Below, piece by piece: positions 49,609 to 61,287 of a stretch of DNA of 64,000 nucleotides (position 1 is its first letter; each line of letters starts with the position of its first letter). The notes under the pieces were generated by a model. That model saw nothing but the letters and a program-made list of their open reading frames with translations. It was not told where the DNA came from and ran no database searches. The stretch is from Euglena gracilis. Taxonomy: Eukaryota; Euglenida; Euglenophyceae; Euglenales. The DNA lies in assembly GCA_039621445.1 (NCBI GenBank), contig CP154954.1:57928701-57992700 (forward strand). Direction: 5' to 3'. The position numbers and the translations under genes are program-made.

Positions 49609-51090
49609 TTGAGGGTTTTTGCTGTTTTTGTCATCAGAAAGATGCAAAGCACAGGCCCCAACCATCAATTCAATTATGCCTTATTACAGGCATCATTGCA
49701 AGACATTGACCAAGAAAATGGGGATTGGAAGCTTTTATGTGAAAGTGCTTCCAGTTCCCACGCCGATGAGGCACAATTGATTCAATTGTCACAATTGCAA
49801 CACTTGTCATCATTGACAGTGGTCGGCGATGAGCCCTCCATATCATTGGCTTCAGAGGCTAATGCGGCCTCTTCCGCACGCCCCTTGCCACAACGGGGGT
49901 ATTCGCCTCTGTCTGCGGCAACGGTGCAGCTGCGCACACCGGAGAGACCCGTGGTGATTCCGCCACCGGACTTCTCTGGTGATGGTGGGTTGGAAACCCC
50001 GTGTTTCTTTCAACCACCACCCGCTCTTCCACCGGCAAGCCCTTACAGAGCTTTGCCACCACCACCCGATATCGGGTGCTATCCCGCACTACCCTGGCAA
50101 CCGGAGACTCGCCTAGTGGTACCAGAAATCTCTGGCACGTCCCAACCCATGGATGGCTATGGGAAGGGCACTTGTGAACTCCTTACCGCTGAGGATGTGC
50201 AGGATATCGTTGCTCGGCTTCCAGGGGATCACCCCCTTGTGAGGCAGTTCAACCATGTGCAACAAAGCGTTGCAGAATGTGCAACCGCACTAAACAAAGT
50301 GCTCCAGTTTGATGAGGACAACCAAAAACATGTCTTCACCAAGCTGGAATTCTGCTGGATTTACAAGAGTTGCAAGAAGTTGGCAAATATTGCCAGAGGA
50401 ATTTCGAAAATGCGGGTATTGACCTTGCAAACTTTCGTGAAACCTTTGACAAAATGTGCCAACAACTCGCAACACTTCCGGCAAATTAGTGAATGCATGC
50501 ATGAAGCGGAAACCCGGAAAGACTCCAAGTTTCTGCACTTGCATGACTCACTACAACGGTTATCGGGACAAATGGAGTCCTGTTCATCCGCGTTGTTGCA
50601 TTTGCAACAACAGTTGCATGCACGAGATTCCTCGTCTGCAACATTCAGCAGTGGTGGATTTGTGTCTATGGACCATTTCACCACATTGTCCGCAACTTTC
50701 CATGAATCGCAACACCGCATTACGCAGTTGTGCGATGAAACGGAAAAGTTTCGGCAATTCCAGTCACAAGCCAACGAGAATTTTGCTCCCCACACGTATG
50801 TGCGGCAGTTGGAGGAGCGACTTTCCCGCTTGGAGCAGAAAACCTGCTATTGTGGCGCGAATCAGGTTGGATTATCCAATCTGAGCGCGAAAGTAGCGGA
50901 AGTAGCACAACGGCAGGATAGGATTCCCTGCAGTTGCAGTTGCAATCCGACATTGGCGGGATTAACTCGGCCATTGCGGGTTTGCAACAAAGCTATTCCG
51001 CACTTTCCCACCGAGTTCCGGACATTAGCGGTATTCAGACTGCCATTGGGGAACTCCAGACCCGGTATGCATCGGTGTCTACCAAAGTAA
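49609..51090 (+). pseudogene. gag: gag part 1: N-terminal coiled-coil region
   Basis: The first 440 or so codons are convincing: Gln/Leu/Ser-rich, with long stretches of predicted helix (DDNQKHVFTKLEFCWIYKS, RLSGQMESCSSALLHLQQQL). Near 50925 the natural frame moves to ORF 50934-52535, so the last 55 codons here are a shadow. The frame change could be a single-base loss. No clear slippery site is seen. Confidence 0.8.
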
Positions 51091-52535
51091 CGGAAATGCA
51101 GTCTCTACCTGCAGGTTCCAGTTCTCGGATTACCAAGAACCCTGATTTCAAGGCATTTTATGACAAAATGCTCACTAACAATCAGGAAACCTTGCAAGAT
51201 TTCTGCAACAGCCTATTACGGCTTGAGGAATCGGTGAATCGGAATGCCCGATTCACGCAAAGTGAGATTACCAGGTTGGATGAGCGTATTTCCGCGTTGT
51301 TGGATAAGTCACAACCCGGAAATTTGCACGTGGGTACCACAACCGCGTTCTCGGATAACCCTGCACCGGTTGCATCCACCACCACACCAACCAAGGTAAC
51401 ATCACCTTTGCAGATTCTCTCAAATGCTGTAAAAGCATCAATGGGACAACTCCAATTATTGGTTAAGTCTCACGGGAAACTTGTCCAAGATGTTACCGGA
51501 ATTTCCGAAAGGATTCCGCACTTGGATGACTTTTCCCGTTACCGCAAGCGTATTCGCGCTTTGGAGGATGAAGTTGACCGTATTTGCGGCCAACTCCAAC
51601 TCGTTGAGCATTTGGAGCAAAGTGTGCATGACCTGTCTGTGGGTTTGGATAATGTGTCCAACCTACAGCGGTTTTCACACCGCAATCCGGCAGTGTGCAT
51701 TGCCGAAGATGCGCCAAATGTTCCAGAGTCGCGTTCCCATAACCCGGCTCTGGGTTCACATGCACCACCACCACCCGTGTCCCGAGTGTCACAATCCGCG
51801 ATTCCGCGAATTGTGCCACCATTGGCCTTGCCCACAACTCAAAACCAGTTTTCGGATGAATTTCCCATTAAGGGAACCGAATTTTCGGAAAACCCGGCGA
51901 TTCTGCCAAGTCTGCACCAAGAAATCCATCATTCCATGCTTGTGCGTGGAATGAGCCAAACCCGTACACCGGGAGTGGGTCACATGTTGCATGCGCGACA
52001 TACCCCCACACCGGAGAGTCCCCGTATTACGGGTGACCAACAGGGTTTGCGACCGGATTTCCAGTACCAGGATTCACCTTCACCAGAAATTTCGCGATTC
52101 CGACAAGAATCCGGAAAGGATACGCTTGGTGCTCGAGCGTACCCGGGCCCGAATCCACGGAATACCACCGGGGGCCAACGGGTTTTTCAGAAAGACTTCA
52201 AGGGCACCATCGCAATCGCGAGCAAGGTGAAACCCCAACGGGACGGTGATCCAACTACATGGAGACAGTTTTTCCGGGATTGGGAGTACTACTGGGCATT
52301 GAAGGGGCCAACCCAGGACACAAACCCGGAGGTGATCAAGATGGAATTCGTCGATTGCCTCCCAACGGATGAAAAGGAGCGCGCGCGACAACTCGTGATT
52401 CGCTACCGCGTTTCCTTTGATGACCTGGTGGAGAAATACGCTTCCACCAGCTCAAGTTTGGTCGCTAGGATTACCCTGGAGACCAAGTGGAAGTCCCACC
52501 CGACCGCAGCTGGAATTACGTTTCCAAGCAACTGA
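50934..52535 (+). pseudogene. gag: gag part 2: linker and capsid-like region
   Basis: 533 codons. Starts with repeated Gln/Leu heptads (LQSDIGGINSAIAGLQQSY), passes a Pro-rich stretch and ends with a capsid-like segment typical of Retrotrans_gag (WRQFFRDWEYYWAL, KMEFVDCLPTDEKERARQL). The frame changes again near 52500 to reach the zinc knuckles. Confidence 0.75.
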
Positions 52536-53437
52536 AGCTATCACAGCTTCTTGGTCAGATTCAATCCGCGTATAACGCACACCCAACCGCTGGATTACCG
52601 GCTGGTTCGGTAAACGCATTGCAAAAATCACCGGTTTCACCCACTACACCCACCACGGGATCGAAAACGCGATACCCGCGTTCTTCGGACCAAGCCACGG
52701 ATAAAGTGTGCTTTTTGTGCAACAAATCGGGACATATGTCTCGGGAATGTCCTAATCCTGAAGCGCGTAAGCGTATTCAGAGTCCGCGAGGCTCGACCTC
52801 ATCACGAGGTTCGGTTTCCTCCGCGTTTTCACGCCAATCGGGCAATTCACGGTCATCGGGTCCCCGTTCCGGTGGTATTAGCCCCCGGATCCCGTTCCGC
52901 GATGAGCGGAAACACGGTACCCCTCGGGGTAGGTCACCCGGTGCCCCGGCCAAGAAGCGTGATTCTCATCGCGAGACATCGCGATCGCGTTCGCGAAGCG
53001 GATCATCTTCTTCGCGATCGTCATCGGGAAAACCCCGGTACACCGGTCATGGTCGACGGGATATCCGGTCACCACGACGGTTTGACGGGAAATCGGGAAA
53101 CCGATCCCCCCGTTACCCAGAATCACGACACAAATCTCGGTGTTCGCTTTGTGGATCGAGTGATCACCACTCATCCAAATGTCCGCGTTCTCGTTCTCCC
53201 CGCCCTGGCCAACGTCATCGCGGTATGAATCGCGGTGACAAGGGTCACTCCAACCGCCATAAAGTCGGTTTCAAGATGTCTTGTTTGGAGGATGACACCC
53301 CGGCTTCGGGCAGGGAGGGGGATGAGACCACGGATACCGATTTCGACGAGGCCCGCATGGCGGTGCGAACGTTGAAATCCGTTTATACCTCTAAAAGGCC
53401 CATAGCCGGCTATTCGGCCGGTTCGGACCTGGAGTAG
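52487..53437 (+). pseudogene. gag: gag part 3: nucleocapsid with two CCHC zinc knuckles and an RS-rich region
   Basis: 316 codons. The knuckles are CFLCNKSGHMSREC and CSLCGSSDHHSSKC (both C-x2-C-x4-H-x4-C). Between them is a long Arg/Ser-rich stretch (SRSRSGSSSSRSSSG), unusual for Gag and reminiscent of splicing-factor RS domains. Binds the genomic RNA in related elements. Confidence 0.82.
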
Positions 53438-53482
53438 GGGAGCCCGAGGTCCGAGGGCACGGACATCTAGGCTGATGAACAG

Positions 53483-54108
53483 ATGGAGGTAGGACCTGAT
53501 CAACCCTGCCCCCCCTGCCCATCTGCCTTCCTGGTCGGTACCCGGAAAATTTTCGGGTCCCCCACCCCCCACTCCAACTTTCCGCTCGGAATGTTGTGCA
53601 AAGTAGGAAAGGGTTCATGGGAAAGCTGGCAAGAAAACGCATTTTCGCCAGACCCTTCACTTTGCTTACCCCCCATGGAACTTTTGGTCCAAGCGGAAAT
53701 CAAAATCCAAAATTTTTGTGCAAAAGTCAAAATTCTCATTGACACTGGTTGTCGCATTGCACTACTTTTTCGGTTCGGGTTGATACCAACCCCCCTCTTG
53801 GTGAAAGCCAAGAAGCCGATCAAAATTACGACGGCTGATAACACCCCCATGTGCGGTGGTGACTTGGGATGCTTTTTGGACATTGTCCTACCCCTCATCC
53901 CCAAGCACCACTCACCCCCCCCCAACCGCAAAATTTTCCGGATACCTGGGGATACGAATCCGGAATCCATGGTTCTGACGTAATTCTGGGATACCCCTTT
54001 TTACGTCAGCACCGGCTGGTAGTGGATTGCCACTCCCACGGTTTGCGCACATCACCATTCTCCTCATTGCCTCCCAAACCCTCGTCACCTGTGCGTCAAC
54101 CGCGATAG
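53483..54108 (+). pseudogene. PR: Aspartic protease
   Basis: VKILIDTGCRIALLFRFG gives the catalytic DTG. After a frame change near 53960 the second conserved block DVILGYPFLRQHRLVVD follows. Retropepsins cut the Gag-Pol polyprotein. The stretch 54109-54331 is Thr/Pro-rich with no domain. Confidence 0.8.
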
Positions 54109-54331
54109 CCACCAATTTTTCCACACCGTTTTCGAAAACTTTTACCCCGTTACCAACCACACCAACCAACGTTTTCCACACCGGGTGTACCGAGAAAGTT
54201 CACCCCCTGCCCATTACCATACCAACTTCCGTTTCCCATGAGGCAGGGCAAGCGAGTAGCGGTACCCCCCTCGTTCTACTGGGTTACAAGACGAAAGCCC
54301 AAAGGCCTGAAGTGATCACGGTGTCGAGTAG

Positions 54332-55445
54332 TTGCCCAGCTGCATCAATACCCCGTCTTCCACCAGATGTATCGATTCAGATACATCTGTACACCCCCCA
54401 GCAGCTACAAAAGCGCATCCCAACTTTTACACACACCCCCACCAGACCAACATGCGCGACCAGGACCACTACTCCGACACTTCCTTCCAATGTGTGCACT
54501 GTAGGAGAATTTCCGCCCAGCCAGATTTCGATTGTGGATGTCTAGTCCAAACACCAACACTAATCCTGATTTCGCGTAACCATACACTTGGTTGCGGATC
54601 GCAATGCGCGACCGTACATCAAGTGCTCCAACAACGAGGTATTGCCTTGTTGTTTGGGACCGCGAAATCCGTGTCACACACCTCCCCCACCTCCATCTGG
54701 CATGATATGGACTGGGTATGCACCCATCCAACCCATCAACCCTCGGGAATGCCCCTAGGGATTGTGGATGACACATCCTTGACCTATGTTTGCGGATCCC
54801 TGAATTGCGTTACCGCTCTTCAACCCGCGAACCAGGTCGACACCTACGCGATGCGCGTATGGAATGCCTTTAATTTTGGTCAATACCGTATTTTAGAGGA
54901 ATGGTTCTCCAAAATCGCGGCTTTGGCTGATTCCTTCAATTTGTCGTTGGAAATTGATGCGTTTTCATCAAAAGCGCATGCGCGCTTGTCGCGATATTGG
55001 TCGCGACATACCAACGCATTTCTGAAATTCTGGGGTGATACGGTGCTATGGATTCACCCTCCCCCAAAACTTATCCCGGATGTGGTGGAGAAAATCCTCC
55101 GCGATGAAGCACGAGGAGCTCCCCTCATACCCGTCAGTCCGAATGCGGATTGGTTTCATCAACTATCCTATGTGTGTTTTCATTGGTGGGATTTACCTGC
55201 TGATGTACCACTATTCGAGGATTTTTGTGGTATATTATTACCACCTGTTAAAGAAATCGTTTTTTGTGTTTGCTTCTTCGACGCATTCGGAATATCCGAT
55301 TTGCGTGTACCAAGATACCTTGGTACCAATGGGGATGCAACACCCTCAACGCAGATTTCTGCGGTCATTGAGAGTGCGGACCAACACCCCAAGTCTGCTG
55401 ACTATTGTTCGCGAATTACTCGCGAATTCCATGGTGTACTGGATA
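54332..55445 (+). CDS. Methyltransferase-like region between protease and RT
   Basis: About 370 codons up to the pogo insertion. Part 1 is Cys/His-rich (FQCVHCRRISAQPDFDCGC, VCTHPTHQPSG). Part 2 (about 54840-55240) reads LEIDAFSSKAHARLSRYWS, then WGDTVLWIHPPPKLIPDVV, then GAPLIPVSPNADWFHQL. The pattern D-x-F, W-x-x-PP, V/I-x-P-x-x-x-W follows the Dam-like domain of the DIRS copies, although the catalytic NPP is HPP here. The reading continues in frame into the RT (VLD-NPVYACDID) once the transposon is removed. Confidence 0.55.
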
Positions 55446-56047
55446 AACCCCCCCCCCATTTAAACCGACCCCCCTTCTAAACCGACCTACCCTTCCAAAC
55501 CGACCCATTGCAGAATTTCAACCAAAAAAATAAATAAACCGACCCATGGCAAGTTGAATGCAAACATGCACAACATATTGCAAGCTGCCATCAGAAAGAG
55601 CGTCCAAGCTCATCACAGGGTTATTTGTGGGTGAAATATGAGCGGATGGAGCGTTGTTTGGTTAGCGGCACAGGGGACGGTGGAACGGACTCCGCACTGG
55701 AAGCCCGAACCTCCTCATCAAACTTTCTGACAATTTCGTCCAAAGGGTTATGAACAAAGGAAGGCAAAGTGAAGGGCTTAATGTCAGGAACGGGTGAGGT
55801 GTATATGTATCCAAATTGAGCGAACTTTTTGTGGAGGGTTGGTTGAATGTCTTTGTGAGCATGCCCCTTTCACAACACCGTGCATTAGGATGCGATTGGC
55901 AAAAATCTCCCATTAGGAAAAGCAAGCTATTGAATGGGTAGATGCAGAGTCATCAGTCACTTTTTTGGTCCAAAATCACAAATTCACCCACCCTTGGGGG
56001 TCCAAAAGAGGTATCGCAAAAACTGGCTCCTACACTAGACATTTACC

Positions 56048-56110
56048 ACACCCCCCACACCCCCCACCCCCCCCACCCCCCCACACCCCCCACACCCCCC
56101 CACACCCCCC
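56048..56110 (+). repeat. C-rich simple repeat (CACACCCCCC)n
   Basis: Irregular units of CACCCCCC and CACACCCCCC inside the pogo-like element, immediately beyond the transposase stop. Confidence 0.85.
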
Positions 56111-56120
56111 CTTCTGTTGC

Positions 56121-57627
56121 TCATAAGAAAGAGGCATAATTGAGAGTCTCAAGATGAGCTTCCGCAACAAGGAGGGTCATGGCAATGCGCTGGCCGGCTG
56201 CAGTCAATTTCCCCTTGCCATGCATCGCCAAAGCGAATTGTTTCCGATAATTGGACTTGAAGCGAAAGAACCAAAACGCATCAAGGAATTGGATGAAAGA
56301 TGTCATTCCCTCTGGAACCCGGACTGGCACCAAATTCCGTTCCTTCATGGTGTCCTTTACCTCTTGTGTCCAATGCTGACGCGCAGAATCCATTACCAAA
56401 AGGGTTGGTTGTCCTTGAATCGGAAACCACTTCGAGAAAATGCTCACCATGGTTGCCCCATCAGTCACCCCAGACTCTTGGAAGAACACCTGAACTCGTG
56501 TGTCGTACAAGCGCAGCTCTCGCTCCGGCAAACGACCCAAACCTTTGAAAATCAACACAGGCTTCAAACACACATGTCGACCGTCATTCATCACGCCAAT
56601 GATGGGGAGATACGTTGCGAGCCTTTTGGCGTGCTTGGAAGGTTGGTTGGAAATTGACTCCCCAACATCGACGGCCAGCTTATGCTCAGCGCAGAAGCAT
56701 AGGCGAGGTCATTTCGCAAAGTTACAAACCTGGTGATTTCCCCGTCAAAGGACAAGGGACATTCATCCAAGTTGAACACTCGGTCAGTGTTCCAAAATTT
56801 GCCGGCCAGGCGCAGATAAGTTAAGAAGCGGTTCACAGCATCAAAACGTTCAGGTTGGGTCAACATGGACACACGCTTCACGGCACGGAAGGAAATGGAA
56901 TGGCGGTTCTTAAAGCCCACTCGCCAATTGTCCTTGAGGTGCTTAGACGTGTCAATCCCCAGTGCCTTAGCAAACTCAGTAACTTTGTCATCGACATGCC
57001 CTTGTTTTGAAACAGCATGTTGCCAAACAACACACCATGCACCCAGTAACAATGCAAATCCCAAACCCAACCACTTCAAAGAAGGGCGTGGTTCCAAAAC
57101 ACCATTGGGTGCACCACACGACCAGCTGCCAACTCTGCATCTAGCCATTCAACAGCCTGCTTTTCCAAATTGGAAAATTTTGGTGGACGATGGACACTTC
57201 CAGTTCGCATCCTTCCATATGCCACTCGTCCCTTGGCAGCTAGCTTCTTGCACTCAGCACGGATCTTGTCAGCATTCCGCTCCCATTCCACTAGGAAGGA
57301 GTTACTCAACTTCCAATCTCTCAAAACCTCCGTCCGCACCTTATATTTGTTCCCATTCGCTTCTTTCAACTTCATCAACGCAAACAATTTATGTCCGAAC
57401 GTCCACCGGCGATGCCCCCCAGGTGCCAAGGGGGGTGGTCGATGCCACCGAGCACCAACAACCTTTGCCCTCTTTGGAGAGGGCTCCTCAGCGTCCTCCG
57501 CTGCATCACCATCTTCCTCTGCCTCGGCCAACTGCTCCAGCAGTTGTTCGTCTGACAGTTCCTCAACGTCCAGCCCCTCATCCGGTTCTCCCTCATCACC
57601 TACACAGGTGGGGATGGGTTGTGGCAA
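56121..57627 (-). pseudogene. Pogo/Tigger-like DDE transposase, broken in three frames
   Basis: Frame 1 (57627-57076): acidic N-terminus, then a DNA-binding part ending LEKQAVEWLDAELAAGRVV, like the CENP-B/pogo helix-turn-helix. Frame 2 (about 57100-56680): VTEFAKALGID, FKNRHSISF and VFNLDECPLSF with the first catalytic Asp. Frame 3 (56594-56121): LLVMDSARQHW (second Asp) and MTSFIQFLDAFWFFRFK (third Asp), the D-D-D layout of pogo/Tigger. At least two frameshifts make it inactive. Introns are an alternative, but no borders are evident. Confidence 0.8.
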
Positions 57628-57978
57628 AGCAAGGGGCCAAAAAGGGGCTCAACCAAAATTACACAACGATGACAGGCAAAAATCCATCACGTTTCTTATG
57701 GCAGGGAATAACAGAGGCGTACCAAGTGAACCATCGCGCACCAAGCATAATTCGTTGTCCGAGGCGACGCTCGCTACCTCCGACCCCGATTCCTCCAGCT
57801 CCACATCACAAGCAAAAGTGGACAGGACGGTAGAGAGCGTGTCAGACATTGGCTGTGACAGGAGAAACACGAAGTCACCCTCTGAAACCGACCCCCCGTC
57901 TAAACCGACCCCCTCCAGGATTTCCGCCAACCCAAAAGTCCTAAACCGACAGGTCGGTTTAATTGGGGGGGGGGTTTA

Positions 57979-59400
57979 ATCCAGTTTACGCCTGCGACAT
58001 CGACCCCGCGATTCGCGGTCCTTTCGGTGTTTGCAAAATCGAGCTCAAGGATGGCGCTAAACCCATGCACTGGAAATTCTTCCGTTGTTCGGGTGAACGC
58101 GAACAGGCTCTCAACGAGATGATTGAGAAGCTCATCCAGCGGAAGTGGATTATCCCTTCCAAGAGCGAGTGGACATCACAAGCTTTTGTGGTGCCCAAAC
58201 CCGCTGACCAGTCTGGTCAGAAGAAGTGGAGACTAGTGCTGGACTACCGGTGCCTGAACTCCCAAACGAAGGATGACCCCTTCCTGTTACCGCTGATCGA
58301 GGATTTGATCACCAAGCAATCAGATAACCGGTTGTGGTCAATCTTTGATCTGGAAGACGGTTTCCATCAGATGCATTTGCATCCTGATTCACAACCGTAC
58401 ACGGCATTCGTGACATCCAAGGGTGTGTACCAATGGACGGTGCTCCCCATGGGTGTTAAGAATTGCCCAGCCATGTTTCAACGCATTATCCAGTGGATTT
58501 TGCGCGATTTACCGTTTGCTCTGGTGTACATCGATGATATACTGGTGGGAACCCAACCGCCATTCGCGAAATCGGGCGAGGATATCCTCGACCCGCATTC
58601 TCGCGATGTGCGCGCGGTATTATCCGCGTTCCAAAAGCATGTGCTTTTTGTGAAGGGTTCCAAAATGCACCTGTTCCGCAAAATTATTAAGGTTTGCGGG
58701 CACATCGTGAGCAACGGGCAGCGTAAAGCCGCACCCAGTAAGATGGAGGCCATTAAGAAACGGAGTCCTGAGGTCATTAAGACCTTAACGCATTTAAAGG
58801 GATTTTTGGGATTAGCCCAATACTACGCGATTTACATGAAAGATTTCGCGAAAATCGCGGTACCCCTAACCCGACAACTCAAAAGTCGGACACCCGATAA
58901 CGCAAAAGTCATTTGGGATGACCAAATGCGCGAGGCCTTGAATAAAATCAAGGACTTGCTACTCGAGAACGTGGTTCTCGATATCGCGGATCCATATAAA
59001 CCGTATGTCCTGGAGGTCGACAGCAGCGATTACGCTGTTGGCGGAGTTCTTAGCCAGCATAATGCGGCGAATGAACTCCGACCTGTCGCTTTCTTCGGCA
59101 GGAAGCTACAGGGCGACAACGGGAAAGGTCAGGTTAAATGGAGCAGTCGCGAAAAGGAGACATATGCCATTGTGCTAATTCTCCAGAAATTCCGCAGCTG
59201 GATAGCCAGCAGCCTGGTCCAGATACTGCTGTTGACGGATCATGAGAGCCTTCAACACTGGTATACCGAGGACCTGAACAAGGCCATGTCATCAGTTGGC
59301 AGAAGATGCCGATGGCATGAGTTCTTGAGCCAGTTTAACCTGGTGGTAGTTTAGACCCCAGGTCACACGCAAAAAGTAGCGGATCCTCTCAGCCGAGCCC
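57979..59400 (+). pseudogene. pol: Reverse transcriptase and RNase H of the chromovirus
   Basis: Continuous frame from NPVYACDID to 59354. RT blocks: IIPSKSEWTSQAFVVPKP, WRLVLDYRCLN, FDLEDGFHQMHL, LVYIDDILVG (catalytic YIDD). RNase H: LEVDSSDYAVGGVLS, SREKETYAI, LLLTDHESLQHW. A TAG at 59352-59354 interrupts between QFNLVVV and TPGHTQKVADPLSRAPW, the end of RNase H. Otherwise the domain set is complete, in the order of Ty3-type pol. Confidence 0.88.
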
Positions 59401-59424
59401 CCTGGTATTATCCTGGGACCCCGG

Positions 59425-61092
59425 ATGAGGGTGATGCGACTTTTCATGGCAGCCATCAGGCTGACCAGTTCGCACGTCGATCCGACGCTGCGGACAACAT
59501 GCTCGATTCACTACCGGTTTCCCGGGTGTATCGCAGCATCGCCATTTCAGCGTTGCGTGGAAGGCGCCGGCGTGGACGCACTGCCGGACCCCGTCGCATT
59601 ACGCGTACGGAAACTCATACCCCCCTATTTTTCCGCGAATGGGATTATTCGCGTGACCCTATATACAGTACCATTGTGAACAGACTTCGTAATGGTGAAT
59701 CCATAGAGAATTACTCTCTATCACCATTGCGGCTTATTTTCCGGAATGATTCTGGTTATAAATATTGTATACCCCAAGACCTGGTTGATGATGTGATTTT
59801 GAGTTATCACAACCATGGTAACCCTGGGGCCCCCAAACTTCTTTCACTAGTGGGTCGCAGATATTGCACAACCCTGAGTGAAAAAGAATTTTGTTCGCGC
59901 TGTTTGCGAATTTCGCAACGGTGCCAAATTTGTCAGGCTGTGAAACCACGCAGAGGTACCCCTCCAGGTACGATGGACTTTTTCCCCGTACCACCTGACA
60001 TTTTTACGTCCCTCTGCATGGATTTTCTCGAACTTGAACCTTGCAAAGGATCAGAGGACAAAGTTTACGATTACGTTTTTGTTGTCGTCTGTCGGCTGAG
60101 TGGGTACATAGTAGCCATTCCGTTCCGGAAAGCAGGGTTGACAGCCTAAATTTTGGTATCTATATTCCTGGAGAAATGCATCTTCTTAATGGGTTTACCG
60201 AACGAAATCGTGAGTGATCAAGATCTTGATCTCTTCGCGGTTTTTCACAACTTTGTGTGGTTGACTCGGCATTGAGCAGCATTTTTTCATTATATACCGC
60301 CCGAAAGGCAATGGTAGAGCCGAGGCAGCCGTGAAATCCGTTGTTAATATGCTTCGTCTTTCACTGGCTGACTCGGGTAAGAATTGGTTATCCGTTCTTC
60401 ATTGGTGTTTATTTTACATCAATACCTTGCCAGGGTTGGTATTACCACACTCACCGTACAAAATTGTTTTCGGACAAGACCCTCCGGCCATAGGGGATAT
60501 CCCCTCGGAGAGACCCGCCCGAAGTAGCGTCAGCTGTGAAACGTGGTTTGCAGAAGTGGAATCACTCCGCTCTGCAGTCCAATCACGTATCACAGAAATT
60601 CATTCCAACAAACGGAAATCGTTTTTACAGAACTTCAACACACCTGTGTATAGTCCAGGTGACCGCGTGTGGGTACGGAATAACCGCACCCGCATGCAAT
60701 CTTCCAAGTTAGATCCTCTTTGGCTCGGCCCATGCGAAATTTTGGAGAGGTTAGGTAGTAGCGGGCGATATAAGGTTGCCTTGCCCAACGGGATTGAGGA
60801 CGTCCATATGGACGACTTCAAACCGTACCTAAGCCCCCCAGACGGAAAAGCTATCCCCTGCCTATATTTTAAGCCCCGTTCCAGATTACCTGAAACGGAC
60901 GACTTTGTGGTCGATAAGATAATAGACAACAAGGTCGACAGGGGTGTGCACTATTGGAAAGTTCGCTGAAAAGGGTATGGGCCAGAGAAGGACACTTGGG
61001 AGCCAGCATCCAGTTTTGTTGGATATATCCAGCCGGATTGGAAGCTGTGGAACAAGCGCAATAACATAGACATAAACATAAACACTTTCTGA
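59425..61092 (+). pseudogene. pol: Integrase and chromodomain of the chromovirus
   Basis: HHCC finger (YHNHGNPGAPKLLSL, then CSRCLRISQRCQICQ), catalytic core with the first Asp in SLCMDFLELEP, the second in EIVSDQDLDL and the Glu in GNGRAEAAVKSVV. Stops at 60149 (TAA) and near 60272 (TGA) and a frameshift near 60305 break the core. ORF 60331-60969 then encodes the C-terminal domain and the chromodomain start (DDFVVDKIIDNKVDRGVHYW). A TGA at 60967-60969 stands where the conserved Trp should be, followed by KGYGPEKDTWEPASSF. Chromodomains guide integration to marked chromatin. Confidence 0.85.
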
Positions 61093-61287
61093 AACGATTT
61101 CGTTTTGGAGAATGCGTGTGTTTTATGTGAATGTTTCGCGTTTATACCCCCCCTGCACTTCCTTATTTCTCTATCTTTCTCACAGAGTTTTTGATTAAGA
61201 TAGAAGCCTTGCTTTTTCAGTGCTCTCGCACTCAAAGCGACTGACAACAAGGTTACCCTTCGTTGTCGTCGTCGTTCGGGTAGCATC
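61093..61287. other. Non-coding stretch after the chromovirus
   Basis: No LTR, polypurine tract or recognisable motif. A pyrimidine-rich run at about 61150-61190 precedes the next reading frame. Confidence 0.5.

Larger units (their letters stand above)
55446..57976 (-). mobile_element. Pogo-like (Tc1/mariner superfamily) DNA transposon in the chromovirus pol gene
   Basis: 2531 bp with inverted ends of about 27 bp: AA, ten C, then AWTTAAACCGACC (one mismatch between ends). Flanking TA dinucleotides at 55444-55445 and 57977-57978 are the target duplication. Further TAAACCGACC copies lie inside both ends. Taking out the element and one TA restores the retrotransposon frame exactly. A minus-strand transposase remnant lies inside. 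Confidence 0.9.
49120..61092 (+). mobile_element. Ty3/chromovirus-type LTR retrotransposon, plus-strand copy
   Basis: Order: LTR, PBS, gag with CCHC knuckles, aspartic protease, methyltransferase-like region, RT, RNase H, integrase, chromodomain. Integrase after RNase H and the C-terminal chromodomain place it in the chromovirus branch of Metaviridae (Ty3/gypsy). Several frameshifts and stops show it is inactive. A pogo-like transposon interrupts pol. No 3' LTR is found before the window ends, so the 3' end is truncated or replaced. Confidence 0.88.
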
